From Nocardioides antri (GTDB taxonomy: Bacteria; Actinomycetota; Actinomycetes; Propionibacteriales; Nocardioidaceae), in assembly GCF_008373765.1 (NCBI RefSeq), contig NZ_VUJW01000001.1:186189-250188 (forward strand): 64,000 nucleotides of DNA. The letters are read 5' to 3'. Both the position numbers and the translations under genes were made by a program. Below, piece after piece: positions 54,301 to 61,277 of this stretch (position 1 is the stretch's first letter; each line of letters opens with the position of its first letter). The notes beneath the pieces were generated by a model. It made no database searches. It saw only the letters and a program-made list of their open reading frames with translations, and had not been told where the DNA came from.

Positions 54301-54547
54301 AGATCCAGCCAGTCGTCGACGCCCGGCTGCGCCCGCTCGGCCGGCCGACCTCGCAGTGCAGCTGGACGTGGTACGGCGACGCGGCCGTGCCCTGGACGTA
54401 GGCGGTCGCCGTCACCGAGCCCGTGCTGAGCTGCTGCAGGTGGGGCGGCCCGTCCAGCCGGTCGAGGTAGCCGTGGGCGCGCTCGATCGTCTCGGGGGCG
54501 AAGTGCTCCTCGAGGAAGTCGTCGGTCAGGGCAGCGAGAACGTCCAC
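51359..54547 (-). CDS. SWI2/SNF2-family ATPase with SWIM zinc finger
   Basis: 1062 residues. A SWIM finger, CTCPVRNMCKHG, at about residues 85-97 is followed by a long region without known motifs and then the helicase core: LADDMGLGKTLQVLAL near residue 634, LDEAQQVKNHQSK near 725, FSQFTSFLTRVRARL and the last motif DRAHRIGQT near 1002. Such ATPases remodel protein-DNA complexes; bacterial members are linked to RNA polymerase recycling or DNA repair, but the target here is unknown. It converges on the DUF2550 gene. Confidence 0.88.
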   Translation of the reverse strand: MDVLAALTDDFLEEHFAPETIERAHGYLDRLDGPPHLQQLSTGSVTATAYVQGTAASPYHVQLHCEVGRPSGRSRASTTGWIFSLCTCPVRNMCKHGAAVALSIRSGHAPAGRVPEWERQLGSLVEDLSRTADREVEQFPLALQFTLDERRIYSYRDDGPVVGLRPLRPGAKQAWIRSGADWSDIPGAVLARSLLPEHADAVGALHAALQRHRGYQAAGTAPSLSQFGPHLPRMLRAAEAAGVELVPVAPLTSVTIREKPVSLAAEITSDGEVARLTLGVDADGLMWQGRQVILVGHDRVVALLDDGRLQVAELDRDVPSVARRLIEDGPLEVPAADLESFRGRVAPLLRHLTVRSPDGSVEVPAPVRPTLVVTVSWRSSTEADLTWEWRYDDAHRCALDDRDLLEGLRDRRAEAAVRATVPPELLGRRTVRDGDALSLAIHDLPHLREQPDIEVVEVQRPDFREATSAPEISFDVVEPDAEEGYTDWLDLAVTVNVEGERIPLPDVIAAITLGHEFLVLPSGLFITTDRPEFDRLREVVAAAAELRESDGDRIGVGTHDLGLWAQLAETGIVDAQAAEWVARAQALRDLVEIPRPEPVGLATELRSYQREGLWWLAFLWEHGLGGILADDMGLGKTLQVLALVRLARERRPEAGPFLVVAPTSVVTAWVHEAAQHAPGLRVGVCSRRTDDVAAVAAESDLVVTTYTVLRLARARYAEVAWGGLVLDEAQQVKNHQSKTYAAARAVAAPFKLAVTGTPFENRLMELWALLSITVPGLYPWPRLFNERVVRPVERGGDRAALDRFRARIRPFLLRRTKELVADDLPPKQEQVLDVVLEPRHRKIYDTHLAKERQRILGLVEDFDRNRVAIFSALTKLRQLALDPALVDPAHDTVGSAKLDLLVEHLEEITAEGHRALVFSQFTSFLTRVRARLATEGIGATYLDGSTRDRGAVIEEFRSGGAPVFLISLKAGGVGLTLTEADYVFVLDPWWNPAAEAQAVDRAHRIGQTAHVHVYRLVAADTIEEKVMELKDRKAELFARVIDGEGAMGQGIDAEDIRGLFDE

Positions 54548-54578
54548 GGCCCGACCATCGTGGCACGCGACCCGGACA

Positions 54579-55565
54579 TCAGTCGGTCGCTGTCCCCAGG
54601 TGCCGTTCAGGGTGCTGCCGGACGTACTGACGCACGGGCACCGGCGCCGTCTCGCGGTAACCGACCGGCAGCCACAGGTCGCCGATGGTCGACACGTAGA
54701 TGATCTGCCAGTTCACCAGGCTCCGCAGCGTCCGCGGGTCCTGCTCGAGGATGGCCGCGTAGGCGAGGATCCCGTCGACGTACCCCTGGTGGTTGTTGTA
54801 GCGGTAGAGGGCGTTCTCGACACCGGGCCCGGAGGTGGTGCCGGTGTCGCCGCCGTTCGCAGCGAGGTAGTTGGCCGCCCCGAGGATGGCGTCGTGCGGG
54901 TCGTTGATGTCCCCCTCGCCATAGGCCGCCCAGGTTGAGGGGATGAACTGCATCGGCCCCTGGGCGCCGGCCGTCGAGATGCCGTCGATCTTCCCGAAGC
55001 CGGTCTCGACGAGGTTGATCGCGGCGAGGAGCTCCCACGCGACGCCGTGGGTGCGCTCGCCCTCGCGGTAGTAGCGCAGCAGCTCGGCAGTCGGCTCCGG
55101 GTCGCGGATCTCCCACGCGGGCAGCTCGTCGGACAGCGTGGAGAGGACGCTGCGCAGCGATTGGCGGGCCTCGATGTGCAGCTCGGCGATCCGGCGGAGC
55201 CCGCCCAACCGGCCCAGCACCCGGTCCTGCCACTGCGGCGTGCGGGCGAGCTGGCGGTAGAGGATCTGGGACTCGAACGCCGCCGCTTCCAGCGTCTCGG
55301 GATCGGTGGTGTCCGACCGGACCAGCCGCTCGGCGGCGACGAGCCGGGTCGCGAGCTCATCCGGGCTGCCGGCCAGGTCAGTGCTCGGCCGCGGGGCCGT
55401 CTCGTCCTGCTCGTCCTGCTCGTTCTTCGGGTCCTTCGGGTCCTGGTCCGGTCGTCCCGGCCTCTCCTCGGAGGTGCGGTCCCCGTCCGGCGGATCGGTT
55501 TCGGTGTCGCTGCACCCCGAGAGGAGCAGTGCCACCACTGCGACCGCGACCAGCAGCGGCCTCAC
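54579..55565 (-). CDS. Lytic transglycosylase lipoprotein
   Basis: 328 residues from GTG 55565, whose GTGA overlaps the pduO stop. The lipobox is LLLSGC with the lipidated Cys at 18, followed by an acidic Asp/Glu/Pro/Lys linker to about residue 65. The SLT domain has the catalytic Glu in INLVETGFGKIDG and the GAQGPMQFIPSTWAAYG motif. It cleaves peptidoglycan strands outside the membrane, possibly as a resuscitation or growth factor. A longer frame through pduO is a shadow. Confidence 0.87.
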   Translation of the reverse strand: MRPLLVAVAVVALLLSGCSDTETDPPDGDRTSEERPGRPDQDPKDPKNEQDEQDETAPRPSTDLAGSPDELATRLVAAERLVRSDTTDPETLEAAAFESQILYRQLARTPQWQDRVLGRLGGLRRIAELHIEARQSLRSVLSTLSDELPAWEIRDPEPTAELLRYYREGERTHGVAWELLAAINLVETGFGKIDGISTAGAQGPMQFIPSTWAAYGEGDINDPHDAILGAANYLAANGGDTGTTSGPGVENALYRYNNHQGYVDGILAYAAILEQDPRTLRSLVNWQIIYVSTIGDLWLPVGYRETAPVPVRQYVRQHPERHLGTATD

Positions 55566-56140
55566 TTGCCGCGCTCGCCCCCGGGGACCCAGAGCACGTC
55601 GCCGTTCTCGCGGTTCGCGTAGCGGGCGAGGATGAACACCAGGTCGGAGAGCCGGTTGAGGTAGGTGATCGCCGGCTTGTTCATCGTCTCGCCGTGGACG
55701 GCGTAGGCCGCCCACGCGGAGCGCTCCGCACGTCGTACGACGGTCCGCGCGACGTGGAGGTGCGCGGCGGCCGGGGTGCCCCCGCTGAGGATGAACGAGC
55801 GCAGCTTCGGGAGCTGGTCGTTGTAGTGGTCGCACCAGGCCTCGAGCCGGTCGACGTAGGCCTGCTCGACGCGCAGCGGCGGGTACTCCGGGTTCTCGGT
55901 CACCGGGTTGCACAGGTCGGCTCCCACGTCGAACAGGTCGTTCTGCACGTGGACCAGGACCGCGACCACGTCGTCGTCGAGCCCGCCGGTCGCGATCGCG
56001 ACGCCGAGATGCGCGTTGGCCTCGTCGACGTCGGCGTAGGCCTCGAGCCGCGGGTCCGTCTTCGTGGTCACGCTCATGTCGCCGAGACGGGTCTCGCCGG
56101 CGTCACCTGTGCGCGTGTAGATCCGGGTGAGGTTGACCAT
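55562..56140 (-). CDS. Cob(I)alamin adenosyltransferase, PduO type
   Basis: 192 residues from ATG 56140 with TACGCT 6 bases upstream. RIYTRTGDAGETRLGD near the start binds ATP, and ARTVVRRAERSAW with TYLNRLSDLVFILARY is the signature helix. It makes adenosylcobalamin. MeaA, a B12-dependent mutase encoded 544 bases away, is an obvious client. It overlaps the transglycosylase gene by 4 bases. Confidence 0.92.
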   Translation of the reverse strand: MVNLTRIYTRTGDAGETRLGDMSVTTKTDPRLEAYADVDEANAHLGVAIATGGLDDDVVAVLVHVQNDLFDVGADLCNPVTENPEYPPLRVEQAYVDRLEAWCDHYNDQLPKLRSFILSGGTPAAAHLHVARTVVRRAERSAWAAYAVHGETMNKPAITYLNRLSDLVFILARYANRENGDVLWVPGGERGK

Positions 56141-56146
56141 GCCCAG

Positions 56147-56152
56147 AGCGTA
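56147..56152 (-). promoter_or_regulatory. -10 element for pduO
   Basis: TACGCT on the minus strand, 6 bases before the ATG at 56140; leaderless arrangement. The CRP-like site 56166-56181 overlaps the expected -35. Confidence 0.45.
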
Positions 56153-56165
56153 CGGCGAGGGCGTG

Positions 56166-56181
56166 TGTGACCCACGACACA
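56166..56181. promoter_or_regulatory. CRP-like site between pduO and the STAS gene
   Basis: TGTGA-CCCACG-ACACA matches TGTGA-N6-TCACA at nine of ten positions. It overlaps the -35 region of pduO, so binding would probably repress that gene. Confidence 0.35.
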
Positions 56182-56215
56182 CCGAAAGTGTTAGCGCTCC
56201 GCATGCAACCGAATC

Positions 56216-56240
56216 GGTCTGTCCCGCGTCATGGTGGGTA
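56216..56240 (+). promoter_or_regulatory. SigF-type promoter before the STAS gene
   Basis: GGTCT, 15 bases, GGGTA. The mycobacterial SigF consensus is GGTTT-N15-17-GGGTA, so this fits with one mismatch. The expected start would give a leader of about 45 bases with a good ribosome site. Confidence 0.45.
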
Positions 56241-56293
56241 GAGACACCACCGAACGTCTCGGGCGAACGCACAACAGGCGGAAGGGGGAGGAC

Positions 56294-56605
56294 ATGCAGA
56301 TCATGACCGATGGCCCGATCCTCCTGCTGAGCGGCGACTTCGACGTCCGCAGCACGGGTGAGGTCCGCAATGCGGTCTACGACCACCTGCGCGGCAACGA
56401 CGAGGGCGCGATCACGATCGACATGACCGAGGTCGAGACGATCGACCTCACGGCGCTCAAGGTGCTCGCGGTCGCCAGTCGGTTCGCCCTCCGCAGGGGC
56501 CAGCGGATCGTGCTGCGTGGTACGTGTCCGGCGGTGCGCCGCATGCTCCACCTCAGCCACCTGGTGCGGTTCTTCGAGCTCGAGCGCGAGGCCATCCCCG
56601 CGTAG
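56294..56605 (+). CDS. STAS domain protein (anti-anti-sigma factor type)
   Basis: 103 residues from ATG 56294 with AAGGGGGAGGA upstream. A single STAS domain: LLLSGDFDVRSTGEV, AITIDMTEVETIDLTALKVLAV (about residues 39-60) and the closing HLVRFFELE. In anti-anti-sigma factors such as RsbV/SpoIIAA a Ser in the DSS motif is phosphorylated; here the equivalent position is Thr53 in DLT. It may release a sigma factor, perhaps SigF, from its RsbW partner, an idea supported by its SigF-type promoter. Confidence 0.82.
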   Translation: MQIMTDGPILLLSGDFDVRSTGEVRNAVYDHLRGNDEGAITIDMTEVETIDLTALKVLAVASRFALRRGQRIVLRGTCPAVRRMLHLSHLVRFFELEREAIPA

Positions 56606-56670
56606 CAGACGTTTCGGCCGTGTCGGAAACCCCACATGTCCGGGGCGTTACCTGGCAGTAGCTCTAGCCC

Positions 56671-56676
56671 TAGGCT
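56671..56676 (+). promoter_or_regulatory. -10 element for meaA
   Basis: TAGGCT ends 7 bases before the ATG at 56684; leaderless arrangement. TTACCT lies 17 bases upstream as a weak -35. Confidence 0.45.
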
Positions 56677-56683
56677 TCGCTGT

Positions 56684-58714
56684 ATGAGCGAGTCGAAGAG
56701 CGTTCACCCCCAGAAGGACCGGCCCTGGGTGATGCGCACCTACGCCGGACACTCGACGGCTGAGGCGTCCAACGCGCTGTACCGGACCAACCTGGCGAAG
56801 GGCCAGACCGGTCTCTCCGTGGCGTTCGACCTCCCGACCCAGACCGGCTACGACCCCGACAGCCCGCTGGCCCGCGGCGAGGTCGGCAAGGTCGGCGTTC
56901 CCGTCCCGCACCTCGGCGAGATGCGCAAGCTCTTCAAGGACATCCCACTCGCCGAGATGAACACCTCGATGACGATCAACGCGACCGCCATGTGGCTGCT
57001 CGCGATGTACCAGGTCGTCGCGGAGGAGCAGAACCCCGACCTGTCGCCCGACGAGGTCGCCGCGCAGCTCGCCGGCACCACGCAGAACGACATCATCAAG
57101 GAGTACCTCTCGCGGGGCACCTACGTGTTCCCGCCCGAGCACTCGCTGCGGCTGATCGCCGACATGATCGCCTACACGGTCCACCAGATCCCCAAGTGGA
57201 ACCCCATCAACATCTGCAGCTACCACCTGCAGGAGGCCGGCGCCACGCCCACGCAGGAGCTCGCCTACGCGCTCTGCACCGCGATCGCCGTGCTCGACCA
57301 GGTCAGGGACTCCGGCCAGGTGGACGAGGCCGACTTCGAGAAGGTCGTCGGCCGCATCTCGTTCTTCGTCAACGCCGGCGTCCGGTTCGTCGAGGAGACG
57401 TGCAAGATGCGCGCCTTCAACCAGCTGTGGGACGAGATCACCCGCGAGCGCTACGGCGTGCAGGACCCGAAGATGCGGCGGTTCCGCTACGGCGTGCAGG
57501 TCAACTCGCTCGGCCTGACCGAGGCGCAGCCGGAGAACAACGTGCAGCGCATCGTGCTCGAGATGCTCGGCGTGACCCTGTCCAAGAACGCCCGGGCCCG
57601 CGCCGTCCAGCTGCCGGCGTGGAACGAGGCGCTCGGCCTGCCGCGTCCCTGGGACCAGCAGTGGTCGCTGCGGCTGCAGCAGGTGCTGGCGTTCGAGTCC
57701 GACCTGCTGGAGTACGACGACATCTTCGACGGCTCCCACGTCATCGAGGCGAAGGTCCAGGAGCTGGTCAAGGGCGCCAAGGCCGAGATCGACCGGGTCC
57801 AGGCGATGGGCGGCGCGATCGCGGCCGTCGACTCCGGCTACATGAAGCAGGAGCTGGTCTCGGCCCACGCTGCCCGGCGCGCGCGGATCGAGGCCGGTGA
57901 CGAGGTCATCGTCGGCGTCAACAAGTTCGAGACCACCGAGCCGAGCCCGCTGACCGCCGACCTCGACGGGGCGATCATGGCCGCCGACCCGGAGGCGGAG
58001 AAGTCCGCACTCGCCTCCGTCGAGGCGTGGAAGGAGCAGCGCGACGAGGCCGAGGTCGCCGACGCGCTCGCGAAGCTGGCCGAGGACGCCAAGAGCGGCG
58101 TGAACCTGATGACCGCCACCCTCGCCGCCGCCCGGGCGGGCGCGACGACGGGGGAGTGGGCGGGGACCCTGCGCGAGGTGTTCGGCGAGTTCCGGGCCCC
58201 GACGGGCGTCACCGGCGCGGTCGGCGTGGCCGAGGCGGGCGCCGAGCTCACCACGGTCCGCGAGGCCGTCAGGAAGACCGGCGAGGAGCTGGCCGGGCAC
58301 TCCGGCGGCCGACTGCGGCTGCTCGTCGGCAAGCCCGGGCTCGACGGCCACTCCAACGGCGCCGAGCAGGTCGCCGTACGCGCGCGCGACGCGGGGTTCG
58401 AGGTCATCTACCAGGGCATCCGGCTGACGCCCGAGCAGATCGTCGCCGCCGCGGTGGCCGAGGACGTCCACTGTGTCGGGCTCTCGATCCTGTCCGGCTC
58501 GCACATGGAGCTCGTTCCCAGCGTGCTCGACGGCCTCAAGGAGGCCGGGATGGGCGACGTGCCGGTCATCGTCGGCGGCATCATCCCCGAGTCGGACGGG
58601 CGGCGCCTGGTCGAGCTGGGCGTGGCGGCCGTCTACACCCCGAAGGACTACGGCCTGACCGAGATCATGGGGGGCATCGTCCAGGTGATCCGGAAGGCCA
58701 ACGGGCTCGACTGA
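56684..58714 (+). CDS. meaA: B12-dependent acyl-CoA mutase, MeaA type
   Basis: 676 residues from ATG 56684. A single-chain mutase with the TIM-barrel domain (MRTYAGHSTAEASNALYR, AFDLPTQTGYDPDSP, NAGVRFVEETCKMRAFNQLW) and a C-terminal B12-binding domain whose GKPGLDGHSNGAEQ provides the axial His (about residue 554). Proteins of this subgroup are annotated meaA and include ethylmalonyl-CoA mutase of the ethylmalonyl-CoA pathway. No crotonyl-CoA reductase gene is in view, so isobutyryl- or methylmalonyl-CoA substrates remain possible. Confidence 0.88.
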   Translation: MSESKSVHPQKDRPWVMRTYAGHSTAEASNALYRTNLAKGQTGLSVAFDLPTQTGYDPDSPLARGEVGKVGVPVPHLGEMRKLFKDIPLAEMNTSMTINATAMWLLAMYQVVAEEQNPDLSPDEVAAQLAGTTQNDIIKEYLSRGTYVFPPEHSLRLIADMIAYTVHQIPKWNPINICSYHLQEAGATPTQELAYALCTAIAVLDQVRDSGQVDEADFEKVVGRISFFVNAGVRFVEETCKMRAFNQLWDEITRERYGVQDPKMRRFRYGVQVNSLGLTEAQPENNVQRIVLEMLGVTLSKNARARAVQLPAWNEALGLPRPWDQQWSLRLQQVLAFESDLLEYDDIFDGSHVIEAKVQELVKGAKAEIDRVQAMGGAIAAVDSGYMKQELVSAHAARRARIEAGDEVIVGVNKFETTEPSPLTADLDGAIMAADPEAEKSALASVEAWKEQRDEAEVADALAKLAEDAKSGVNLMTATLAAARAGATTGEWAGTLREVFGEFRAPTGVTGAVGVAEAGAELTTVREAVRKTGEELAGHSGGRLRLLVGKPGLDGHSNGAEQVAVRARDAGFEVIYQGIRLTPEQIVAAAVAEDVHCVGLSILSGSHMELVPSVLDGLKEAGMGDVPVIVGGIIPESDGRRLVELGVAAVYTPKDYGLTEIMGGIVQVIRKANGLD

Positions 58715-59074
58715 TCAGCCGGCGTCGATCACCCGGGCCAGCGAGTCCGGGTCGCGACCGACGACGGTGGTCCCGTCCGAGGCGGTGATGATCGGCCGTT
58801 GGATCAGCCGCGGCTGGTCGACCATGGCCTCGAGCCACGTGTGGCGGTGCTCGGCGTCCTTCGCCGGCAGCGTGACACCGAGCTTCTTGGCGTCCCCGGT
58901 GCGGGCGATGTCCCACGGCTCGAGCCCGAGCCGGGCGAGCACGTCCTCGAGCTCGGCGACGGTCGGCGGCTGCTCCAGGTAGCGCCGTACGACGTACTCC
59001 TTGCCCGAGGCCTCCACCTCGCTGACCGCCGTCCGGCACTTGGAGCAGGCGGGGTTCAACCAGATCTCGATCAC
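58715..59074 (-). CDS. ArsC/Spx-family thioredoxin-fold protein
   Basis: 119 residues from GTG 59074, preferred over the adjacent GTG 59077 because TAAGGT lies exactly 6 bases before it. NPACSKCRTA gives a CxxC pair, and RPIITASDGTTVVGR is the anion-binding end of ArsC-type reductases. No arsenic transport gene is adjacent, so it may be an arsenate reductase or an ArsC-like protein of other redox role. Its stop abuts the meaA stop. Confidence 0.83.
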   Translation of the reverse strand: MIEIWLNPACSKCRTAVSEVEASGKEYVVRRYLEQPPTVAELEDVLARLGLEPWDIARTGDAKKLGVTLPAKDAEHRHTWLEAMVDQPRLIQRPIITASDGTTVVGRDPDSLARVIDAG

Positions 59075-59080
59075 CACAGC

Positions 59081-59086
59081 ACCTTA
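59081..59086 (-). promoter_or_regulatory. -10 element for the ArsC-like gene
   Basis: TAAGGT on the minus strand, 6 bases before GTG 59074. It fixes the start choice. Confidence 0.4.
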
Positions 59087-59102
59087 GGACCGTCCTGCGA
59101 TC

Positions 59103-59118
59103 TGTCACCCACGTGACA
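59103..59118. promoter_or_regulatory. 16-bp palindrome between arsC-like and lipase genes
   Basis: TGTCAC-CCAC-GTGACA is a perfect 6-bp inverted repeat, upstream of the -10 of the ArsC-like gene and therefore over its -35 region. The binding protein is unknown. Confidence 0.35.
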
Positions 59119-59201
59119 ACATCCGGCCCCGTCCCGGCAACGGTTCGGTCGCACCGCCCCGGCTGCGCTGTGCTGGGCGAGCGTGCGTGTCGCATCGCTC
59201 C

Positions 59202-59207
59202 TACGCT
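59202..59207 (+). promoter_or_regulatory. Possible -10 element for the secreted lipase gene
   Basis: TACGCT gives an expected transcript start about 24 bases before the GTG at 59238, leaving room for the AGAAGGGGG ribosome site. It argues against a start at 59187, which would lie upstream of the -10. Confidence 0.35.
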
Positions 59208-59237
59208 CCGGAGGCACTAGGGAGCGAGAAGGGGGCC

Positions 59238-60440
59238 GTGGTGCGCCGACTGTCCGTGCTGACCTGCCTGCTGGCAGCGATGTTCCTCGCGCCGGTTCCG
59301 GCGCCCGGGTCGGCGGCCGCGTCCGCCTCGGCGGACTTCTACGTCCCGCCGTCCCCGCTGCCCGCCGGCGAGCACGGCACGCTCGTGCGGCACCAGCCGA
59401 GCGTGGTGCCCGCCACGCTGCTCGCGAGCGCCCGCCGGATCATGTACCTCAGCGAGGACGCGCGGGGGAGCGCGATCGCGGTGACCGGCACGGTCATCGT
59501 GCCGCTGGCGCCGTGGCTCGGCGGAGGTCAGCGTCCGGTGATCGGGTTCGCTCCCGGGACCCAGGGCCTGGGTGACGCCTGCGCCCCGTCGAAGCTGCTG
59601 CAGAGCGGGCTGGAGTACGAGGAGGTGATGATCGCGACCCTCGTCACGGCCGGGTACGCGGTCGTCGTCACCGACTACGAAGGCCTCGGGACGCCCGGGG
59701 TCCACACCTACATGAACCGCGCCTCGCAAGCGCACGCGCTGCTCGACGGCGTCCGCGCAGCGCAGGACCTGCCCGCCGTCCCGGACGCCGGACCGGTGGG
59801 GCTGTACGGCTACTCCCAGGGTGGCGGCGCGGCCGCTGCCGCGGCAGAGGTCGAGGCGGCGTACACGACCGAGCTGGACGTCCGCGGCGCCGCCATCGGC
59901 GCCCCGCCTGCGGACCTGGCCGACGTCGGCCGGTCACTCGACGGGAGCATGGCGGCCGCGTTCCTCGGCTACGCCGTCGTTGGCCTCGAGGCGGCGTACC
60001 CCGACCAGGTGAACCTCGACGACTACCTCAACGAGCGGGGAGAGGAGCTCGCCGACGCGGTCGTCGACGAGTGCGTCTGGGAGAGCCTGCCGCGGTACGC
60101 CTTCACCCGTAGCAGCACGCTGACCGAGGACGGCCGGCCGGTCGCGGACTACCTGGTGGAGGAGCCGTTCGTGTCGCTGGTCGCCGACCAGCGGATCGGG
60201 TCTCGCCCGCCGCAGGTCCCGACGTTCGTCGCGCACAGCCTCCTCGACGACATCGTCCCCTATCCCCAGGGCCGGCAGATGGCGCGCGAGTGGTGTGCGG
60301 GCGGTGCGCAGGTGCGGTTCGAGACCATCGGTGCGCCGACCCACGTCCTGGCGATGCCCGAGTTCGGCACCCGTGCCGTGCCCTGGCTCGCCCGGGCCCT
60401 CAACGGCCGGCCGGGTGCCGCCAACTGCGGCTTGTTCTGA
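59238..60440 (+). CDS. Secreted alpha/beta hydrolase (secretory lipase family)
   Basis: 400 residues from GTG 59238. A signal peptide (RRLSVLTCLLAAMFLAPVP, then an Ala-rich cleavage region near residue 30) precedes an alpha/beta hydrolase domain: oxyanion region FAPGTQGLGDACAPS, nucleophile in LYGYSQGGGAA, Asp in LLDDIVPYPQGRQ and His in GAPTHVLAMP. The pattern recalls the LIP secretory lipases that release fatty acids or esters outside the cell. No partner gene is adjacent. Confidence 0.83.
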   Translation: MVRRLSVLTCLLAAMFLAPVPAPGSAAASASADFYVPPSPLPAGEHGTLVRHQPSVVPATLLASARRIMYLSEDARGSAIAVTGTVIVPLAPWLGGGQRPVIGFAPGTQGLGDACAPSKLLQSGLEYEEVMIATLVTAGYAVVVTDYEGLGTPGVHTYMNRASQAHALLDGVRAAQDLPAVPDAGPVGLYGYSQGGGAAAAAAEVEAAYTTELDVRGAAIGAPPADLADVGRSLDGSMAAAFLGYAVVGLEAAYPDQVNLDDYLNERGEELADAVVDECVWESLPRYAFTRSSTLTEDGRPVADYLVEEPFVSLVADQRIGSRPPQVPTFVAHSLLDDIVPYPQGRQMAREWCAGGAQVRFETIGAPTHVLAMPEFGTRAVPWLARALNGRPGAANCGLF

Positions 60441-60479
60441 GCGCACGAGGAACGGCCGCACGTGTGGCGGACCGTACAT

Positions 60480-60494
60480 AGGCAAGCCTCACCT
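60480..60494. promoter_or_regulatory. DtxR/IdeR-like iron box
   Basis: AGGCAAGCCTCACCT agrees with the core AGGTTAGSCTAACCT of DtxR-family iron boxes at 12 of 15 positions, and with the Streptomyces DmdR1 form ending CTCACCT. It covers the -35 region of the promoter at 60503, just before an uncharacterised small gene and a ferritin gene, a setting where iron control is expected. Confidence 0.5.
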
Positions 60495-60502
60495 CCGCTG
60501 GT

Positions 60503-60508
60503 TACCCT
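60503..60508 (+). promoter_or_regulatory. -10 element for the 66-residue Cys-rich protein gene
   Basis: TACCCT ends 6 bases before the ATG at 60515; leaderless arrangement, directly downstream of the iron box. Confidence 0.45.
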
Positions 60509-60514
60509 TTCGTC

Positions 60515-60715
60515 ATGGGCAAGGGCAAGAAGTCGCAGGCGCGCAAGCTGCCGAAGACGAAGTGCTGCGTGTCCAAGTCGAAGTGCGACCGGTGCCCGCT
60601 GCGCATGCTCAAGGAGGGCACGCTGCCCGACGGCTACACCGTCAAGAAGCGGGTCCTGGTGCGCGCCAAGGACGGCAAGAAGGTCTCGAAGAAGCACCTT
60701 CAGAAGGCGGCATGA
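60515..60715 (+). CDS. Small basic Cys-rich protein next to ferritin
   Basis: 66 residues, about a third Lys/Arg. A four-cysteine cluster, KCCVSKSKCDRCPLRMLKEG (Cys at 17, 18, 24 and 27), could bind a metal; the rest is basic with GTLPDGYTVKKR and a Lys-rich tail. No signal peptide. It lies 21 bases before the ferritin gene and just after an iron box. The gene looks real: proper start context, promoter and strong composition bias. I do not recognise a named family; metal or nucleic acid binding is a guess from composition. Confidence 0.75.
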   Translation: MGKGKKSQARKLPKTKCCVSKSKCDRCPLRMLKEGTLPDGYTVKKRVLVRAKDGKKVSKKHLQKAA

Positions 60716-60723
60716 CGGGCCGA

Positions 60724-60729
60724 TAGGGT
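60724..60729 (+). promoter_or_regulatory. -10 element for the ferritin gene
   Basis: TAGGGT ends 7 bases before the ATG at 60737, giving the ferritin gene its own leaderless promoter besides read-through from 60503. Confidence 0.45.
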
Positions 60730-60736
60730 TCGGCTC

Positions 60737-61261
60737 ATGGCAGCCACCCGCTTCACCGATCAGCTCAACGTCCAGATCGGCAACGAGTTCGCCGCGCACA
60801 ACCAGTACCTCGCCTGCGCCGTCTACTACGACGCGCAGACGATGCCGCAGATGGCGGCCTTCTTCTACAACCAGGCGCTCGAGGAGCGCGAGCACGCGAT
60901 GATGATGGTGCAGTACCTCCTCGACACCGACGCTGCCGTGCAGATCCCGGGCGTGGAGGCGCCGACCTCGGAGTTCGCGGACGTCGTCGCGCCGATCCAG
61001 CTGGCGCTGGAGCAGGAGAAGCGGGTGACCGACCAGATCAACAACCTGGTCCGCATCGCGCGCGAGGAGAGCGACTTCGCCTCCGAGCAGTTCATGCAGT
61101 GGTTCATCAAGGAGCAGGTCGAAGAAGTCGCCACGATGAGCGACCTCCTCACGGTGGTCACGCGCAGCAAGAACGACGTCAACGACATCGAGGTCTACGT
61201 CGCTCGCGAGCAGGGTGCAGCGGGCGCCGACCCGACCGCGCCGCCGGCCGCAGGGGCCTGA
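60737..61261 (+). CDS. Ferritin (BfrB-like)
   Basis: 174 residues. A four-helix ferritin without haem-binding Met of bacterioferritins in the expected place. The ferroxidase residues are visible as Glu17 in NEFAAHNQY, Glu50 and His53 in EEREHAM, a Glu in ALEQEKRVTDQ and a Gln in KEQVEEVATM. The Ala/Pro/Gly-rich tail resembles mycobacterial BfrB. It stores iron as a 24-mer. It precedes a D-amino acid oxidase gene by 16 bases. Confidence 0.92.
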   Translation: MAATRFTDQLNVQIGNEFAAHNQYLACAVYYDAQTMPQMAAFFYNQALEEREHAMMMVQYLLDTDAAVQIPGVEAPTSEFADVVAPIQLALEQEKRVTDQINNLVRIAREESDFASEQFMQWFIKEQVEEVATMSDLLTVVTRSKNDVNDIEVYVAREQGAAGADPTAPPAAGA

Positions 61262-61277
61262 GCGCCGGAGCGACGGC

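Noticed and set aside
59187-59237. Earlier start for the secreted lipase
   Set aside because: The extra residues would precede the signal peptide and the ATG lies upstream of the likely -10 element; GTG 59238 has a good ribosome site.
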